DNA of 64,000 bases from Streptococcus sp. LPB0220 (GTDB lineage Bacteria > Bacillota > Bacilli > Lactobacillales > Streptococcaceae): the NCBI RefSeq assembly GCF_008727815.1, contig NZ_CP044230.1:2069381-2133380 (forward strand). Direction: 5' to 3'. Of this stretch, positions 35,824 through 46,457 are shown in pieces. The translations under genes and the position numbers were made by a program. The notes beneath the pieces were generated by a model, which saw nothing but the letters and a program-made list of their open reading frames with translations, was not told the origin of the DNA and made no database searches. Each line of letters opens with the position of its first letter. The stretch's first letter is position 1.

Positions 35824-37734
35824 TTAGTGGTTTGCTTTGTTTTTGGAGATACTCCGAGATTTACCTTCCAAGTAAACCATTAAAATAGAGATATCTGCTG
35901 GATTGACACCTGAGATACGACTTGCTTGACCAATCGTTTCTGGATTAATTAATTTAAATTTTTGACGAGCTTCGGTTGCAATGGAGTCAATATCATCCCA
36001 GTCAATATTTGCTGGAATTCGTTTTTCTTCCATACGCTTCATTTTTTCGACTTGGTCCATTGCTTTTGAAATATAACCTTCGTATTTAATTTCAGTTTCA
36101 ATCAATTCAATGATTTTATCATCCAGTTCTTCAGCTGCAGGACCGATAAATTCCACCACATCTTGGTAAGACACTTCTGGTCGTCTTAAGAATTCTTTAG
36201 CAGTGACAGCATCTGTCAATGGTTTAAAGCCCATTGCAGCAACCTTCTCATTGGTTTCCTTTACAGGCTTTAGCTTAATGCTATCCAAACGCTTCATCTC
36301 TTTTTCAAACTGATACTTCTTGGTTTCGAAACGTTGCCAACGTTCATCATCTACCAATCCAATTTCTCGTCCCATTTCTGTCAAGCGCATATCGGCATTA
36401 TCATGACGCAAAATCAAACGGTATTCTGCACGGCTTGTTAACAAACGATACGGTTCGATCGTTCCCTTTGTTACCAAATCATCGATCATGACCCCAATAT
36501 AACCATCACTGCGTTTCAAAATGAGTTCTGGTTTTCCTTGGATTTTTAGAGCCGCATTGATCCCTGCAATAATCCCTTGACCAGCGGCCTCCTCATAGCC
36601 AGACGTTCCATTGGTTTGGCCAGCTGTAAAGAGACCTGAAATTTTCTTGGTTTCCAAAGTTGCGCGCAATTGATGAGGCAAGACCATATCATACTCAATT
36701 GCATAACCCGTACGCATCATTTCAGCCTTCTCAAGTCCCTTAATAGAATGGACGAGATCCCGCTGAACATCCTCTGGTAAACTCGTTGACAACCCTTGAA
36801 CATAGACTTCTTCTGTGTTTCGTCCCTCTGGTTCTAAGAATAGTTGATGACGTTCTTTGTCAGCAAAACGGACAATTTTATCCTCAATAGACGGACAATA
36901 GCGAGGACCTACTCCCTTTACAACTCCTGTAAACATAGGTGCCCGGTGTAAATTATTCTGGATAATTTCATGACTATGACCATTCGTATAAGTCAACCAA
37001 CAAGGAACTTGATCCTTTACATAATCTTCATCACGCGATGTATAAGAAAAATGATTTGGAGCTTCATCTCCAGGTTGAATTTCCGTTTCGTCATAATTAA
37101 TTGACGATGCCTTTACACGAGGTGGCGTGCCTGTTTTGAAACGTCCAATTTCTAATCCTAGCTGTTTGAGATTATCGGCCAAATTGATAGAAGCTAGACT
37201 ATGATTAGGTCCTGACGAATACTTGAGGTCTCCAATGATAATTTCTCCGCGTAAAGCTGTCCCAGTAGTGACAATAACAGCCTTTGCGCCATATTCTTGG
37301 TGAGTCGCAGTCCTTACACCAACAACCTTACCATTCTCCACCAAAATCTCATCAATCATGGTTTGGCGAAGGGTTAAATTTTCTTGGTTTTCAACCGTTT
37401 TCCGCATTTCTTTTGAGTAAAGTTCTTTGTCTGCTTGAGCCCGAAGTGCACGAACCGCAGGACCTTTACCAGTATTGAGCATTTTCATTTGGATGTAGGT
37501 CTTGTCGATATTCTTCGCCATTTCTCCACCGAGGGCATCGACTTCACGCACGACAATCCCCTTAGCAGAACCACCAATAGAGGGATTACAAGGCATAAAA
37601 GCCAGCATTTCAATGTTAATAGTCGCAAGTAAGACCTTACAACCCATACGGCTAGCAGCTAGAGAGGCTTCTACTCCCGCATGCCCCGCACCGATTACAA
37701 TGATATCGTATTCTTCTATAAAGTTATAATTCAT
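35824..37734 (-). CDS. mnmG: tRNA uridine-5-carboxymethylaminomethyl modification enzyme MnmG
   Basis: 636-aa FAD protein that, with MnmE, modifies the wobble uridine of several tRNAs. The dinucleotide-binding motif [20 protein letters not shown] lies at residues 12-31 and the GidA signature includes [11 protein letters not shown] and [15 protein letters not shown]. The ATG at 37734 was chosen because TAGGAG lies seven bases before it and it matches the family start ([17 protein letters not shown]). A Nudix gene precedes it by ten bases, so the two are cotranscribed. Confidence 0.97.
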   Translation of the reverse strand: MNYNFIEEYDIIVIGAGHAGVEASLAASRMGCKVLLATINIEMLAFMPCNPSIGGSAKGIVVREVDALGGEMAKNIDKTYIQMKMLNTGKGPAVRALRAQADKELYSKEMRKTVENQENLTLRQTMIDEILVENGKVVGVRTATHQEYGAKAVIVTTGTALRGEIIIGDLKYSSGPNHSLASINLADNLKQLGLEIGRFKTGTPPRVKASSINYDETEIQPGDEAPNHFSYTSRDEDYVKDQVPCWLTYTNGHSHEIIQNNLHRAPMFTGVVKGVGPRYCPSIEDKIVRFADKERHQLFLEPEGRNTEEVYVQGLSTSLPEDVQRDLVHSIKGLEKAEMMRTGYAIEYDMVLPHQLRATLETKKISGLFTAGQTNGTSGYEEAAGQGIIAGINAALKIQGKPELILKRSDGYIGVMIDDLVTKGTIEPYRLLTSRAEYRLILRHDNADMRLTEMGREIGLVDDERWQRFETKKYQFEKEMKRLDSIKLKPVKETNEKVAAMGFKPLTDAVTAKEFLRRPEVSYQDVVEFIGPAAEELDDKIIELIETEIKYEGYISKAMDQVEKMKRMEEKRIPANIDWDDIDSIATEARQKFKLINPETIGQASRISGVNPADISILMVYLEGKSRSISKNKANH

Positions 37735-37744
37735 TCTATTTCTC

Positions 37745-38200
37745 CTATTTCTCAAGATGGATGTGTCGTAATTTTCCGTCCCAGTCTGGTAGGGCTGATT
37801 TTAAAAAAGCCGGTTTCAGGTCAACAGTGTGTAAATCATCTAAAGCAATCCAACGGCAAGGTAATTGCTTTGTATCTTCCTGCATGACCAAAGGTGCATC
37901 TTCCAGTAAGTCCACCAAATAATGAAATTCAATGTTATGGTAGTGGATTCCAGCTTGTTCAAAGTGATTTTCAACCACGAAAGCTAACGGACCTGCTGTA
38001 GATGTGACACCAAGTTCCTCTTTGACTTCCCGAACTACAGCATCTTCTGTAGTTTCATTGACTTGAATAGCACCTCCGATTGTATAACAGCCGTCCTCAT
38101 CTTCTATGACGAACAAGCGATTATCTTTTACAATCAAAGCAGTCGCCCTCACACCAAAAACAGTAGAACCTATTTTCGTTCGAAAATCCTGTCGCCTCAT
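37745..38200 (-). CDS. Nudix hydrolase
   Basis: 151-aa Nudix-family pyrophosphohydrolase. The Nudix box [20 protein letters not shown] plus ELGV matches GX5EX7REUXEEXGU. The ATG at 38200 was chosen for AAAGGAAG upstream. The substrate is unknown. It is cotranscribed with mnmG from TTGACA-N16-TACAAT at 38309-38336. The 100-base leader can form a small TGCAGG/CCTGCA hairpin (38243-38263). Confidence 0.9.
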   Translation of the reverse strand: MRRQDFRTKIGSTVFGVRATALIVKDNRLFVIEDEDGCYTIGGAIQVNETTEDAVVREVKEELGVTSTAGPLAFVVENHFEQAGIHYHNIEFHYLVDLLEDAPLVMQEDTKQLPCRWIALDDLHTVDLKPAFLKSALPDWDGKLRHIHLEK

Positions 38201-38308
38201 TTTACTTCCTTTCAAAATCACAAAAAAATAGTCAAAACTCTGAGAAGTGCAGGACAAAAAAGCCTGCAACATCCATGAGCTTTGACCATCATTTCTATTG
38301 CTTTTATT

Positions 38309-38336
38309 ATTGTAGCAAATTGAGAAAATTTGTCAA
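38309..38336 (-). promoter_or_regulatory. Promoter of the Nudix-mnmG unit
   Basis: Minus strand TTGACA (38331-38336), 16 bases, TACAAT (38309-38314). The -35 abuts the end of mnmA. Confidence 0.75.
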
Positions 38337-39482
<1,146 letters not shown>

Positions 39483-39484
39483 TC

Positions 39485-39525
39485 ACGATTGAAGGTCGTG
39501 GTTTGCTTCAACGATTGAAGGTCGT
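39485..39525. repeat. Tandem 15-base repeat in the mnmA leader
   Basis: ACGATTGAAGGTCGT occurs exactly at 39485-39499 and again at 39511-39525 (26 bases apart). Each copy can fold as ACGA/TCGT with a 7-base loop. It lies between the mnmA promoter and its ribosome site. Confidence 0.7.
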
Positions 39526-39539
39526 TTTGAGCAGTTACC

Positions 39540-39568
39540 ATTTTAACACGCTTTATATTAGAAAACAA
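39540..39568 (-). promoter_or_regulatory. mnmA promoter
   Basis: Minus strand TTGTTT (39563-39568), 17 bases, TAAAAT (39540-39545). Confidence 0.7.
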
Positions 39569-39604
39569 GCATCTTACTATTCTTTTGTTGATCAGGATCG
39601 ATGG

Positions 39605-39622
39605 GTTTACAGGCCTGTAAAT
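39605..39622. repeat. Palindrome GTTTACA-GGCC-TGTAAAT
   Basis: Perfect 16-base palindrome TTTACAGGCCTGTAAA (39606-39621) between the mnmA promoter and the terminator of the LysM gene. It belongs to the GTTTACA-N4-TGTAAAC family. Confidence 0.6.
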
Positions 39623-39623
39623 A

Positions 39624-39652
39624 TAAAAAGAGTCCTATTCAAGAACTCTTTT
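39624..39652 (-). terminator. Terminator of the first LysM gene
   Basis: On the minus strand AAAAGAGTTCT pairs with AGGACTCTTTT (one G-T pair) across a five-base loop, followed by TATAT. Confidence 0.75.
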
Positions 39653-39661
39653 CATACGAAT

Positions 39662-40204
39662 TTAATACCAGCCATTTGCCAACCAGAAATTTTTAGCTGC
39701 TGACCATGATCCATAACGGCTGACAACATATTGATTGGCCACTTTTTCTTGGTTTGCAGGTGATAAATCACCATTCAAATAAGTGATAGTCAATTGGTAA
39801 CGGCCATAATATTGGCCATTTTGTGCTGTATAACTACCACTTGACTCTTTTTGGGCAATCCATTCCTTAGCAGCTGCATCCTCCGCACTCAAGCCATCTG
39901 AAGCAGAGACAGTAGTTGTTGCTTGTGTAGTATCAGTTTTACTAGCAGGAGCTTGCTCCGTGGTTTTCTGCGTTGTATTTGCATCTTCAATCTCAAGAAC
40001 TTGACCAACTGAGATGAGATTCACGTTACTAATCTTATTTTTCTTAGCAATTGCATCAACCGTTGTGTTCTTCTCTTTAGCAATAGCTGATAAAGTATCA
40101 CCTGATTTTACAGTATAAGAATCTGCATTCGCTACAATTGGAAGGAAAAGTCCTGCAAGTAAACTAAGTCCAATCATTCGTTTCATCATTTGTTTTTTAT
40201 TCAT
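39662..40204 (-). CDS. Secreted LysM-domain protein with transglycosylase-like C-terminus
   Basis: 180-aa secreted protein. There is a Sec signal peptide to about residue 27 (cleavage near VANA-DS) and one LysM peptidoglycan-binding domain (about 28-72, [20 protein letters not shown]). A Thr/Ala-rich linker leads to a short C-terminal domain (about 112-180, AAAKEWIAQKESSGSYTAQN, then YYGRYQL and WLANGWY) resembling aggregation-promoting-factor/SLT-like proteins; the Glu in AQKESSG could be catalytic. The start follows AAAGGAG. It probably acts in cell wall remodelling. A second LysM protein lies 2.4 kb away. Confidence 0.88.
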   Translation of the reverse strand: MNKKQMMKRMIGLSLLAGLFLPIVANADSYTVKSGDTLSAIAKEKNTTVDAIAKKNKISNVNLISVGQVLEIEDANTTQKTTEQAPASKTDTTQATTTVSASDGLSAEDAAAKEWIAQKESSGSYTAQNGQYYGRYQLTITYLNGDLSPANQEKVANQYVVSRYGSWSAAKNFWLANGWY

Positions 40205-40330
40205 TATTATGTACTCCTTTATTGGTATACCTCTATACTACACAAGAAATATTTCATATTTATTGAAATAATGTGTCAAATATTTCAGTCAGATGTTAGA
40301 AATACTAAAAATCCAGGATAATATAAATGC

Positions 40331-40403
40331 TTTAAGCCCCCTTTAAGATTTCTCAGATATTTCGGGAAAAATATAAGAAATCATCAGCCATATCTGATAT
40401 AAT
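40331..40403 (+). promoter_or_regulatory. CiaR-type repeat and extended -10 promoter before sdaAB
   Basis: TTTAAG-CCCCC-TTTAAG (40331-40347) is an exact CiaR direct repeat. It is followed 8 bases later by GATATT, only a fair -10. A better promoter for sdaAB is the extended -10 TGA-TATAAT (40395-40403), 30 bases before the ATG and some 50 bases after the repeat. The repeat could act on either promoter, or on the divergent LysM gene. Confidence 0.65.
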
Positions 40404-40432
40404 GAAGTAAAGTGATCACAAAGGAGCAGAGC

Positions 40433-41104
40433 ATGAACTCTTTAAAATTCCAATCAGTTTTTGATATTATTGGACCTGTAATGATCGGCCCATCCAGTAG
40501 TCACACTGCAGGTGCTGTTCGAATTGGTAAAATTGTTTCTTCTATCTTTGGAGAGGAGCCAAAAGAAGTTGAGTTCCAATTATTTAATTCCTTCGCCAAA
40601 ACCTATCGTGGTCATGGAACAGATTTAGCCTTAGTAGCGGGCATCTTAGGAATGGACACAGATGATCCTAGAATCCCAGATAGTCTAAAAATTGCACATG
40701 AACGAGGCATTCGGATTGTTTGGTCTATTCAAAAAGAAAGCAATGCTCCTCACCCAAACACAACGACTATTACTGTTAAAAATGATCATAAAACGATTTC
40801 TGTCACCGGAATCTCAATTGGTGGTGGGAACATACAAGTTACTGAGTTAAATGGCTTTGCTATCTCGCTAAATATGAATACTCCAACCATTATCATTGTT
40901 CACCAGGACGTCCCTGGAATGATCGCCCATGTGACAGAAGCTCTTTCTCGCTATGATATTAACATTGCACAAATGAATGTGACGCGGGAAAAAGCTGGAG
41001 AAAAAGCGATTATGATTATAGAAGTTGACTCAAGGAGTTGTGAAGCAGCTATCGATGATATCCGTAAAATTCCTCATCTTCATAATGTCAACTTTTTCAA
41101 ATAA
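40433..41104 (+). CDS. sdaAB: L-serine dehydratase, iron-sulfur-dependent, beta subunit
   Basis: 223-aa beta subunit. It has the N-terminal conserved segment VFDIIGPVMIGPSSSHTAGAVRIG (residues 8-31) and a C-terminal ACT domain (about 150-223, IIIVHQDVPGMIAHVTEALS). With the alpha subunit it deaminates serine to pyruvate and ammonia. AAGGAG lies six bases before the chosen ATG; an upstream in-frame ATC/ATT stretch lacks a ribosome site. sdaAA starts nine bases after its stop. Confidence 0.95.
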   Translation: MNSLKFQSVFDIIGPVMIGPSSSHTAGAVRIGKIVSSIFGEEPKEVEFQLFNSFAKTYRGHGTDLALVAGILGMDTDDPRIPDSLKIAHERGIRIVWSIQKESNAPHPNTTTITVKNDHKTISVTGISIGGGNIQVTELNGFAISLNMNTPTIIIVHQDVPGMIAHVTEALSRYDINIAQMNVTREKAGEKAIMIIEVDSRSCEAAIDDIRKIPHLHNVNFFK

Positions 41105-41113
41105 GGAGTTCAT

Positions 41114-41986
41114 ATGTTTTATTCAATTGTAGACCTCGTAGAACAAGCAAGCACGCAATACGAAGGAAACGTCGCAGAGTTAATGATTGCAACTGAATTT
41201 GAACTAACCGGTCGTGAACGAGAAGAAGTCCTACGATTAATGACCCGTAATTTAGAAGTGATGATTGATTCTGTAAAGTTAGGGTTAAATGAAAACCACT
41301 CTCGTAGTGGGTTAACCGGTGGGGATGCCGCAAAATTAGATCGCTATATCAAATCAGGAAAAACGTTATCTGACTTGACCGTCCTAACCGCAGCGAAGAA
41401 TGCTATTGCTGTCAACGAACACAATGCTAAGATGGGACTGGTCTGCGCAACACCCACTGCAGGATCTGCTGGCTGCCTCCCCGCAGTTCTCACTGCAGCA
41501 ACTCAAAAATTAGGGTTAAACCGTCAGCAACAATTAGATTTTCTACTGACAGCTGGAGCTTTTGGTTTAGTGATCGCAAATAATGCTTCTATTTCAGGTG
41601 CAGAAGGTGGTTGTCAAGCAGAAGTTGGTTCTGCTTCAGCTATGAGTGCAGCAGCATTGACACTAGCTGCTGGGGGAACTCCTTATCAAGCGAGTCAAGC
41701 AGTCTGTTTTGTCATCAAAAACATGCTTGGGCTCATTTGTGATCCAGTAGCAGGACTCGTGGAAGTTCCATGTGTTAAACGGAACGCAATGGGAGCTAGC
41801 TATGCCTTCATTGCTGCTGATATGGCCTTAGCAGGTATTGAATCAAAAATACCTGTTGATGAAGTGATTGACGCCATGTACCAAGTTGGATCTAGTCTTC
41901 CGACTGCCTTTAGAGAAACAGCTGAAGGAGGATTGGCAGCAACACCAACCGGACGTAGATTACAAAAAGAGATATTTGGAGAATAA
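41114..41986 (+). CDS. sdaAA: L-serine dehydratase, iron-sulfur-dependent, alpha subunit
   Basis: 290-aa catalytic subunit with cysteines suited to a 4Fe-4S cluster: CATPTAGSAGCLPAVL, the Cys in GAEGGCQAEVGSASAMSAAA, and LICDPVAGLVEVPCVKRNAM. The length is standard. A HAD phosphatase gene starts directly after its stop. Confidence 0.96.
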   Translation: MFYSIVDLVEQASTQYEGNVAELMIATEFELTGREREEVLRLMTRNLEVMIDSVKLGLNENHSRSGLTGGDAAKLDRYIKSGKTLSDLTVLTAAKNAIAVNEHNAKMGLVCATPTAGSAGCLPAVLTAATQKLGLNRQQQLDFLLTAGAFGLVIANNASISGAEGGCQAEVGSASAMSAAALTLAAGGTPYQASQAVCFVIKNMLGLICDPVAGLVEVPCVKRNAMGASYAFIAADMALAGIESKIPVDEVIDAMYQVGSSLPTAFRETAEGGLAATPTGRRLQKEIFGE

Positions 41987-41987
41987 C

Positions 41988-42617
41988 ATGCAAGCCTTAT
42001 TTTTTGATTTAGATGGAACATTAGTTGACAGTTCCAAGGGAATTACAGAGAGCTTTCAACATACATTCGATACTTTGAAGGTTCCTCAACCCGATCTCAA
42101 AACTATCCGTAGTTTTATGGGACCACCTTTGATTTCTAGTTTTGAAGCTACCCTTCCTGAAACTTTGGTAGATCAAGCAGTGATGATCTATCGCCAGTAT
42201 TATCATGAAAAAGGTCAATACAAATCAACTCTGTTTCCTCAGATAGTAGAAGCTTTGAAAGCATTACAAGACGAAAACATTCCTCTTTATGTAACTACTT
42301 CAAAACATGAACCAGTTGCTTTACAGATGTGTCAAGATTTAGGTATCGATAAATACTTTAAAGGAATTTATGGATCAAATTCAGATCGTATCCACAAAGC
42401 CGATGTCATTCGATACGCCTTGTCAAGCAATGACCTTCCAAAAGAGGAGACAGTGATTATTGGAGACACAAAATTTGACCTCATTGGAGGTCAAACAGTT
42501 GGCATAAAAACCATGGCCGTCACTTGGGGATTTGGAGATCTTGAAGAGCTACTTCTTTACTCACCAGATTTTATTTGTCACTCTCCACTTGACATTCTTG
42601 AGACATTAAAAAAATAG
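41988..42617 (+). CDS. HAD-superfamily hydrolase, phosphoglycolate-phosphatase-like
   Basis: 209-aa HAD hydrolase. Motif I is FFDLDGTLVDS (residues 5-15, nucleophile Asp), motif II VTTSK and motif IV IIGDTKFDLIGG. The cap domain falls between motifs I and II, as in Gph-type phosphatases. The ATG at 41988, one base after the sdaAA stop, is chosen by alignment of MQALFFDLDGTL; TTTGGAGAA serves as ribosome site. The substrate is unknown. It shares a terminator with the convergent LysM gene. Confidence 0.92.
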   Translation: MQALFFDLDGTLVDSSKGITESFQHTFDTLKVPQPDLKTIRSFMGPPLISSFEATLPETLVDQAVMIYRQYYHEKGQYKSTLFPQIVEALKALQDENIPLYVTTSKHEPVALQMCQDLGIDKYFKGIYGSNSDRIHKADVIRYALSSNDLPKEETVIIGDTKFDLIGGQTVGIKTMAVTWGFGDLEELLLYSPDFICHSPLDILETLKK

Positions 42618-42644
42618 GTTTACAAGTTGTAAACCTATTTTTTT
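42608..42644. terminator. Bidirectional terminator between HAD and LysM genes
   Basis: An 18-bp perfect stem, A7 then TAGGTTTACAA, pairs with its complement around a single central G (practically a 3-base loop). There are A/T runs on both sides; both stop codons lie within it. Its centre also fits TTTACA-N3-TGTAAA. Confidence 0.9.
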
Positions 42645-43287
42645 AATAACCCCAAGCTGATAAACCTTGTGAGCTATATGCATTGTATGCAGCCTGGATT
42701 TGATCATCAACTGTTGCAGTTGAACCCCAATCTGGCATTGTTTGGAACAAACCACTGGCACCAGAAGCATTTGCTGCATTTACTTGACCATTTGATTCAC
42801 GGGCAATAATTGCTTCCCAAGTAGAAGCAGGTACACCAGTCATTTCAGCCATACGAGCAGCTGCATAAGATCCTTGTTCTCCAGCAGTATTCCCATTTGA
42901 TAGAACAATTCCACCATTTGTTGATTGTGCAGAAGTCACTGCAGCATTTGCTGCATAAGTTGTTTGTTTTTGAGCAGTTTGTGCAGTTGCTGTAGTTGCA
43001 CTTTCAGCAGGTTTTGCTTGCTCTTGTGGAGCAACTTTATCAATCATAGATTTTGAACGCTCACCTAACTCAATAATTTGTCCTGCATAGATCAAATCTT
43101 CATTGGTCAGATTGTTAGATGCAATAATATTTTCTACTGAAGTGTTATTTTCTAGTGCAATTTTTGATAGAGTATCTCCAGACTTCACTTCGTAAGTTTC
43201 AGCATTCACTGTAGCAATACCAGAAATGAAAAGTGATGCTGCTGAAAGTAGGGAAGTGACTGTCCATTGGAACTTTTTACTGTTCAT
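42643..43287 (-). CDS. Secreted LysM-domain protein with SLT-like C-terminus
   Basis: 214-aa secreted protein. A signal peptide is followed by cleavage near VNA-ET (about residue 29). A LysM domain (about 30-75, [20 protein letters not shown]) and an Ala/Thr/Gln-rich linker lead to a C-terminal transglycosylase-like domain: [20 protein letters not shown] with a candidate catalytic Glu, then [10 protein letters not shown] and [15 protein letters not shown]. The ATG at 43287 follows AAAGGAG by ten bases. Upstream DNA has TGTAAC/TGTAAT repeats (about 43337-43378) recalling WalR/VicR boxes but with 3-base rather than 5-base spacing. Confidence 0.88.
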   Translation of the reverse strand: MNSKKFQWTVTSLLSAASLFISGIATVNAETYEVKSGDTLSKIALENNTSVENIIASNNLTNEDLIYAGQIIELGERSKSMIDKVAPQEQAKPAESATTATAQTAQKQTTYAANAAVTSAQSTNGGIVLSNGNTAGEQGSYAAARMAEMTGVPASTWEAIIARESNGQVNAANASGASGLFQTMPDWGSTATVDDQIQAAYNAYSSQGLSAWGY

Positions 43288-43390
43288 GAATTCTATTCTC
43301 CTTTCGAACATAATTCTATCATACACACAAAATGTTACAGTTTATTGTAGAATATATTACAAATGTTACAAGAATATGTGAATTTAATGT

Positions 43391-43416
43391 AAAAAGCGCT
43401 TTGTATAGCGCTTTTT
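43391..43416 (-). terminator. Terminator of the ecfA1-ecfA2-ecfT operon
   Basis: 10-bp stem AAAAAGCGCT/AGCGCTTTTT with loop TTGTAT, downstream of ecfT. Confidence 0.88.
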
Positions 43417-43444
43417 CCTTATTTTTGAACCAATACAACTAGCT

Positions 43445-44242
43445 CTATCCATTTTTTAGATAAAAAACTATCAACATGAGGCACAGAATAACGAGCAATG
43501 CCAGGGTATCTTTTACTCCCCACTGCAGAGTCCGATAGCGTGTTCGTCCTTCACCGCCTTTGTACCCTCTCGCTTCCATCGCAATTGCTAATGCATCTGC
43601 GCGTTTAAAACTTGAGGCAAACAAAGGAATGAGAATCGGAATGAAGGAACGGATCCTTTTTAATAGATTTCCTTCACCAAAATCAACACCACGCGCCCTT
43701 TGCGCATTCATGATTCGATTCGTATCATCCACTAAAGTTGGAACAAAGCGCAAACTCATAGATAGCATTAACCCAATCTCATGTGCTGGAACTTTAATAA
43801 TTTTTAGTGGTGTGAGGATCTTTTCAACAGCATCTGCTAAACTCAATGGTGTCGTCGTCACGGTTAAAATCGTCGAATAAAAAATGATTAAAATAAATCT
43901 ACAAAATATGATGGCGGCTTGCATCAATCCTTGGTCGGTTAATTTAAAAAACCACCATTGATACAAAATAGTTCCTTGAGAGGTCGCAAATAATTGAAAA
44001 ATGGTTGTAAAAGCAATGATAAAAATCATTGATTTTAAACCTTTAATATAAAAACTAACCGAAATCCTCGTTAGATACATTAAAACAAAAATAAAACCAA
44101 AGAGAAGAACATTTGTCTGGATATTATTTGCCCAAAACAGAAGAAATATGAATAAAAACATTGAGAGCAACTTCCCACGAGGATCTAGTTGGTGGATAAT
44201 GGAGTTTCCAGGAATATACCTTCCTAAAATCATATTATTCAT
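43445..44242 (-). CDS. ecfT: Energy-coupling factor transporter transmembrane protein EcfT
   Basis: 265-aa membrane scaffold of the shared ECF module with several spans in residues 20-120 and 240-262. The two coupling-helix Ala-Arg-Gly motifs that contact the ATPases are seen as [11 protein letters not shown] and AMEARGYKG. It works with EcfA1/EcfA2 and interchangeable S-components to import vitamins. It overlaps the ecfA2 stop by eight bases. Confidence 0.95.
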   Translation of the reverse strand: MNNMILGRYIPGNSIIHQLDPRGKLLSMFLFIFLLFWANNIQTNVLLFGFIFVLMYLTRISVSFYIKGLKSMIFIIAFTTIFQLFATSQGTILYQWWFFKLTDQGLMQAAIIFCRFILIIFYSTILTVTTTPLSLADAVEKILTPLKIIKVPAHEIGLMLSMSLRFVPTLVDDTNRIMNAQRARGVDFGEGNLLKRIRSFIPILIPLFASSFKRADALAIAMEARGYKGGEGRTRYRTLQWGVKDTLALLVILCLMLIVFYLKNG

Positions 44243-45077
44243 GAAGTAACAGCTCCTTTAGTTCCTCAATTTTGATTGGTAGTCTGTCCAGAGGAAGTCC
44301 TCTTCGTTTCAATTGAAGAGCAAAATTCGTAATTTGTGGGACTCCTAATTGAAGTTTTTGTAAATACTCAACCTGTTGAAACACTTCCCTTGGGGATCCG
44401 TTTAGGACAAGTTTTCCCGCTTCTAAAGCAAATACGGTATCAGCAAAATTTGCTACATCATCCATCGTATGAGTTACCAGAACTAGGGTCATCCCATTTT
44501 TATGTAATGTCTCAAACAGCGCCATCAATTCCTTTCTTCCAGCAGGATCTAGCCCTGCTGTTGGCTCGTCCAATACTAAAATCTCTGGTTCGATAGCTAA
44601 AATACCCGCGATCGCAACCCGTCTCATCTGTCCACCAGATAGTTCAAATGGACTTTTATCATAGATAGACTCTTCTAAACCAACGATCGCTAATTTTTCT
44701 TTGGCTATTTCCTCCGCTTTATCCTTAGGTACTCCAAAATTTTGTGGTCCAAAGGCTACATCAGCTAGAACGGTTTCTGCAAACAGCTGACTTTCTGGAA
44801 ATTGAAAAACCAAACCGACTTTTTTTCTCAGGTACTTCATTTCTTTTGGCTCAGAATGATTATCTAAAACAAAATCTTCAAATTGAATCGTTCCTTTAGT
44901 CGGACGCAGTAAACCATTTAGTAATTGCAACAAAGTAGACTTGCCACTACCAGTATGCCCGATGATGGCTGTATAAGATCCATCTTTTATTTCCAAACTA
45001 ATATCAGAAAGCGCCTGCCCTTCAAAAGGACTTCCCTCTTGATAAGTATAATAGACATTCTTTAAAGAGATTCCCAT
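44235..45077 (-). CDS. ecfA2: Energy-coupling factor transporter ATPase EcfA2
   Basis: 280-aa ABC ATPase with Walker [19 protein letters not shown] (about 39-56), signature [14 protein letters not shown] and Walker [17 protein letters not shown]. It overlaps the end of ecfA1 by 16 bases. It forms the heterodimeric motor of the ECF transporter with EcfA1. Confidence 0.96.
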   Translation of the reverse strand: MGISLKNVYYTYQEGSPFEGQALSDISLEIKDGSYTAIIGHTGSGKSTLLQLLNGLLRPTKGTIQFEDFVLDNHSEPKEMKYLRKKVGLVFQFPESQLFAETVLADVAFGPQNFGVPKDKAEEIAKEKLAIVGLEESIYDKSPFELSGGQMRRVAIAGILAIEPEILVLDEPTAGLDPAGRKELMALFETLHKNGMTLVLVTHTMDDVANFADTVFALEAGKLVLNGSPREVFQQVEYLQKLQLGVPQITNFALQLKRRGLPLDRLPIKIEELKELLLHE

Positions 45078-45886
45078 AGTTGGTCTAATAACTCACTTTC
45101 TGTTAGATAGTCCTGCTTTAGCGGAAAATGCGAGCTGAGAGATTCTTGGACCTGCTTACTAAAAGGCTTATCTAATCCAATCTCATTGAGGTCATTTCTT
45201 GAAAACAATTCCCGCGGCGTCATAGAAGACTCTAGTTTTCCCTTTTGAAACACGAGTGTTCGATCACTTAAGGCAATTTCGGTTAAATCATGGGTAATGG
45301 AGATAATTGTTAATTGAAATTTTTTTTGAAGTTCTCTCATTACCGCCATTAGATCCTCTCTACCTTCTGGATCTAACATACTAGTTGCTTCATCAAGGAT
45401 AATAATAGTTGGTCTCAAGGCGATAATACCTGCTATAGCCACCCGTTGCTTTTGACCACCTGACAAACGAGATGGTTCGCGATCTTTAAACTCCAGCATA
45501 CCAACTTGCTCAATAGCCTTCTCCACACGTTGAAGCATTTCTTCCCGTGGAATTCCTTGATTTTCTAAACCAAAGGCAACATCATCTTCTACTGTCGCAC
45601 CAACAAATTGGTTGTCAGGGTTCTGAAATACAATCCCAATTTTACTACGGATATCCCATATGGTTTCACGAGTCAGTTGTTTTCCATCAACGTAAATCTC
45701 ACCAGACTCAGCTTCCAAAAGGCCATCAATCAGGCGTACAACTGTAGATTTCCCACTACCATTGTGTCCAACAATCGAAAGCCACTCTCCTTGTTTCACG
45801 TGAAACGAAACCGTGTCAATTTGATACTCTTCTACTGTTTTATCGTATCGAAAGGATACATTTTTTAGCTCAATCATCTGTTTCAT
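45062..45886 (-). CDS. ecfA1: Energy-coupling factor transporter ATPase EcfA1
   Basis: 274-aa ABC ATPase with Walker [19 protein letters not shown], signature [14 protein letters not shown] and Walker [17 protein letters not shown]. The ATG at 45886 directly abuts the pgsA stop (TAA-ATG) and has no strong ribosome site, implying translational coupling; a second ATG three codons on is possible. An excellent parS match is embedded in codons for FHVKQ at 45792-45807. Confidence 0.95.
   Translation of the reverse strand: MKQMIELKNVSFRYDKTVEEYQIDTVSFHVKQGEWLSIVGHNGSGKSTVVRLIDGLLEAESGEIYVDGKQLTRETIWDIRSKIGIVFQNPDNQFVGATVEDDVAFGLENQGIPREEMLQRVEKAIEQVGMLEFKDREPSRLSGGQKQRVAIAGIIALRPTIIILDEATSMLDPEGREDLMAVMRELQKKFQLTIISITHDLTEIALSDRTLVFQKGKLESSMTPRELFSRNDLNEIGLDKPFSKQVQESLSSHFPLKQDYLTESELLDQLWESL
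45792..45807. other. parS site inside ecfA1
   Basis: TGTTTCACGTGAAACG matches the ParB-binding consensus at 15 of 16 positions including the full GTTTCACGTGAAAC core. It is about 18 kb from the dnaA end. Confidence 0.85.
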
Positions 45887-46426
45887 TTATTTAAATGTGT
45901 CTTTAAAGAGATAGCTACTTCCCTTAAAGTAGTCGTAACCAGAATAAATTGTGAAAATCAATGCAATATAAAGCAACACTTGCCCTGGAAGTGTCCAATG
46001 GCAAAGCAAAAAGATAATGGCAAACATTTGGCTAAAGGTTTTAATTTTTCCTGGCATGGCTGCAGCAAGAACTGTACCACCTGTCTCAACAAGTAGAAGA
46101 CGCAAACCAGTAACAGCTAACTCACGACAAATGATAACGGCTGCAATCCAAGCAGGAACCATTTTTAATTCAATCATCATGATAAAGGCTGACATGACCA
46201 ATAATTTATCTGCCATTGGATCGGCAAATTTACCAAAATTACTCACTACATTCCATTTACGTGCAAGAAAGCCATCTAAATAATCTGTAATACTAGCAAT
46301 TGCAAAAATAACTGCCGCTACAATATGTCCTAAGTAAGAGTGACTTAAACTTAAAATAGCAATAAAAATAGGAATCATTACAACCCGAATTAATGTCAAT
46401 GCATTAGGAATATTTTCTTTTTTCAT
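45887..46426 (-). CDS. pgsA: CDP-diacylglycerol--glycerol-3-phosphate 3-phosphatidyltransferase
   Basis: 179-aa membrane enzyme making phosphatidylglycerol phosphate. The CDP-alcohol phosphotransferase signature DG-x2-AR-x8-G-x3-D-x3-D is visible as DYLDGFLARKWNVVSNFGKF followed by ADPMADKL (about residues 40-67). About five spans. GGAGGAAGT precedes the ATG. Confidence 0.96.
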   Translation of the reverse strand: MKKENIPNALTLIRVVMIPIFIAILSLSHSYLGHIVAAVIFAIASITDYLDGFLARKWNVVSNFGKFADPMADKLLVMSAFIMMIELKMVPAWIAAVIICRELAVTGLRLLLVETGGTVLAAAMPGKIKTFSQMFAIIFLLCHWTLPGQVLLYIALIFTIYSGYDYFKGSSYLFKDTFK

Positions 46427-46457
46427 ACTTCCTCCAAAAAATAAACTATCTTTACAT

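Noticed and set aside
36915..36931. TTTACA-N5-TGTAAA inside mnmG
   Set aside because: It falls on codons for a conserved protein segment (MFTGVVKG), so it was not counted with the intergenic palindromes.
38243..38263. Terminator or attenuator hairpin in the leader of the Nudix gene
   Set aside because: Stem of only five or six pairs with a T-rich loop rather than a T-rich tail; not convincing as a separate feature.
43337..43378. WalR/VicR boxes upstream of the second LysM gene
   Set aside because: TGTAAC and TGTAAT are present but 9 bases apart instead of the 11 required by TGTWAH-N5-TGTWAH; too weak to call.
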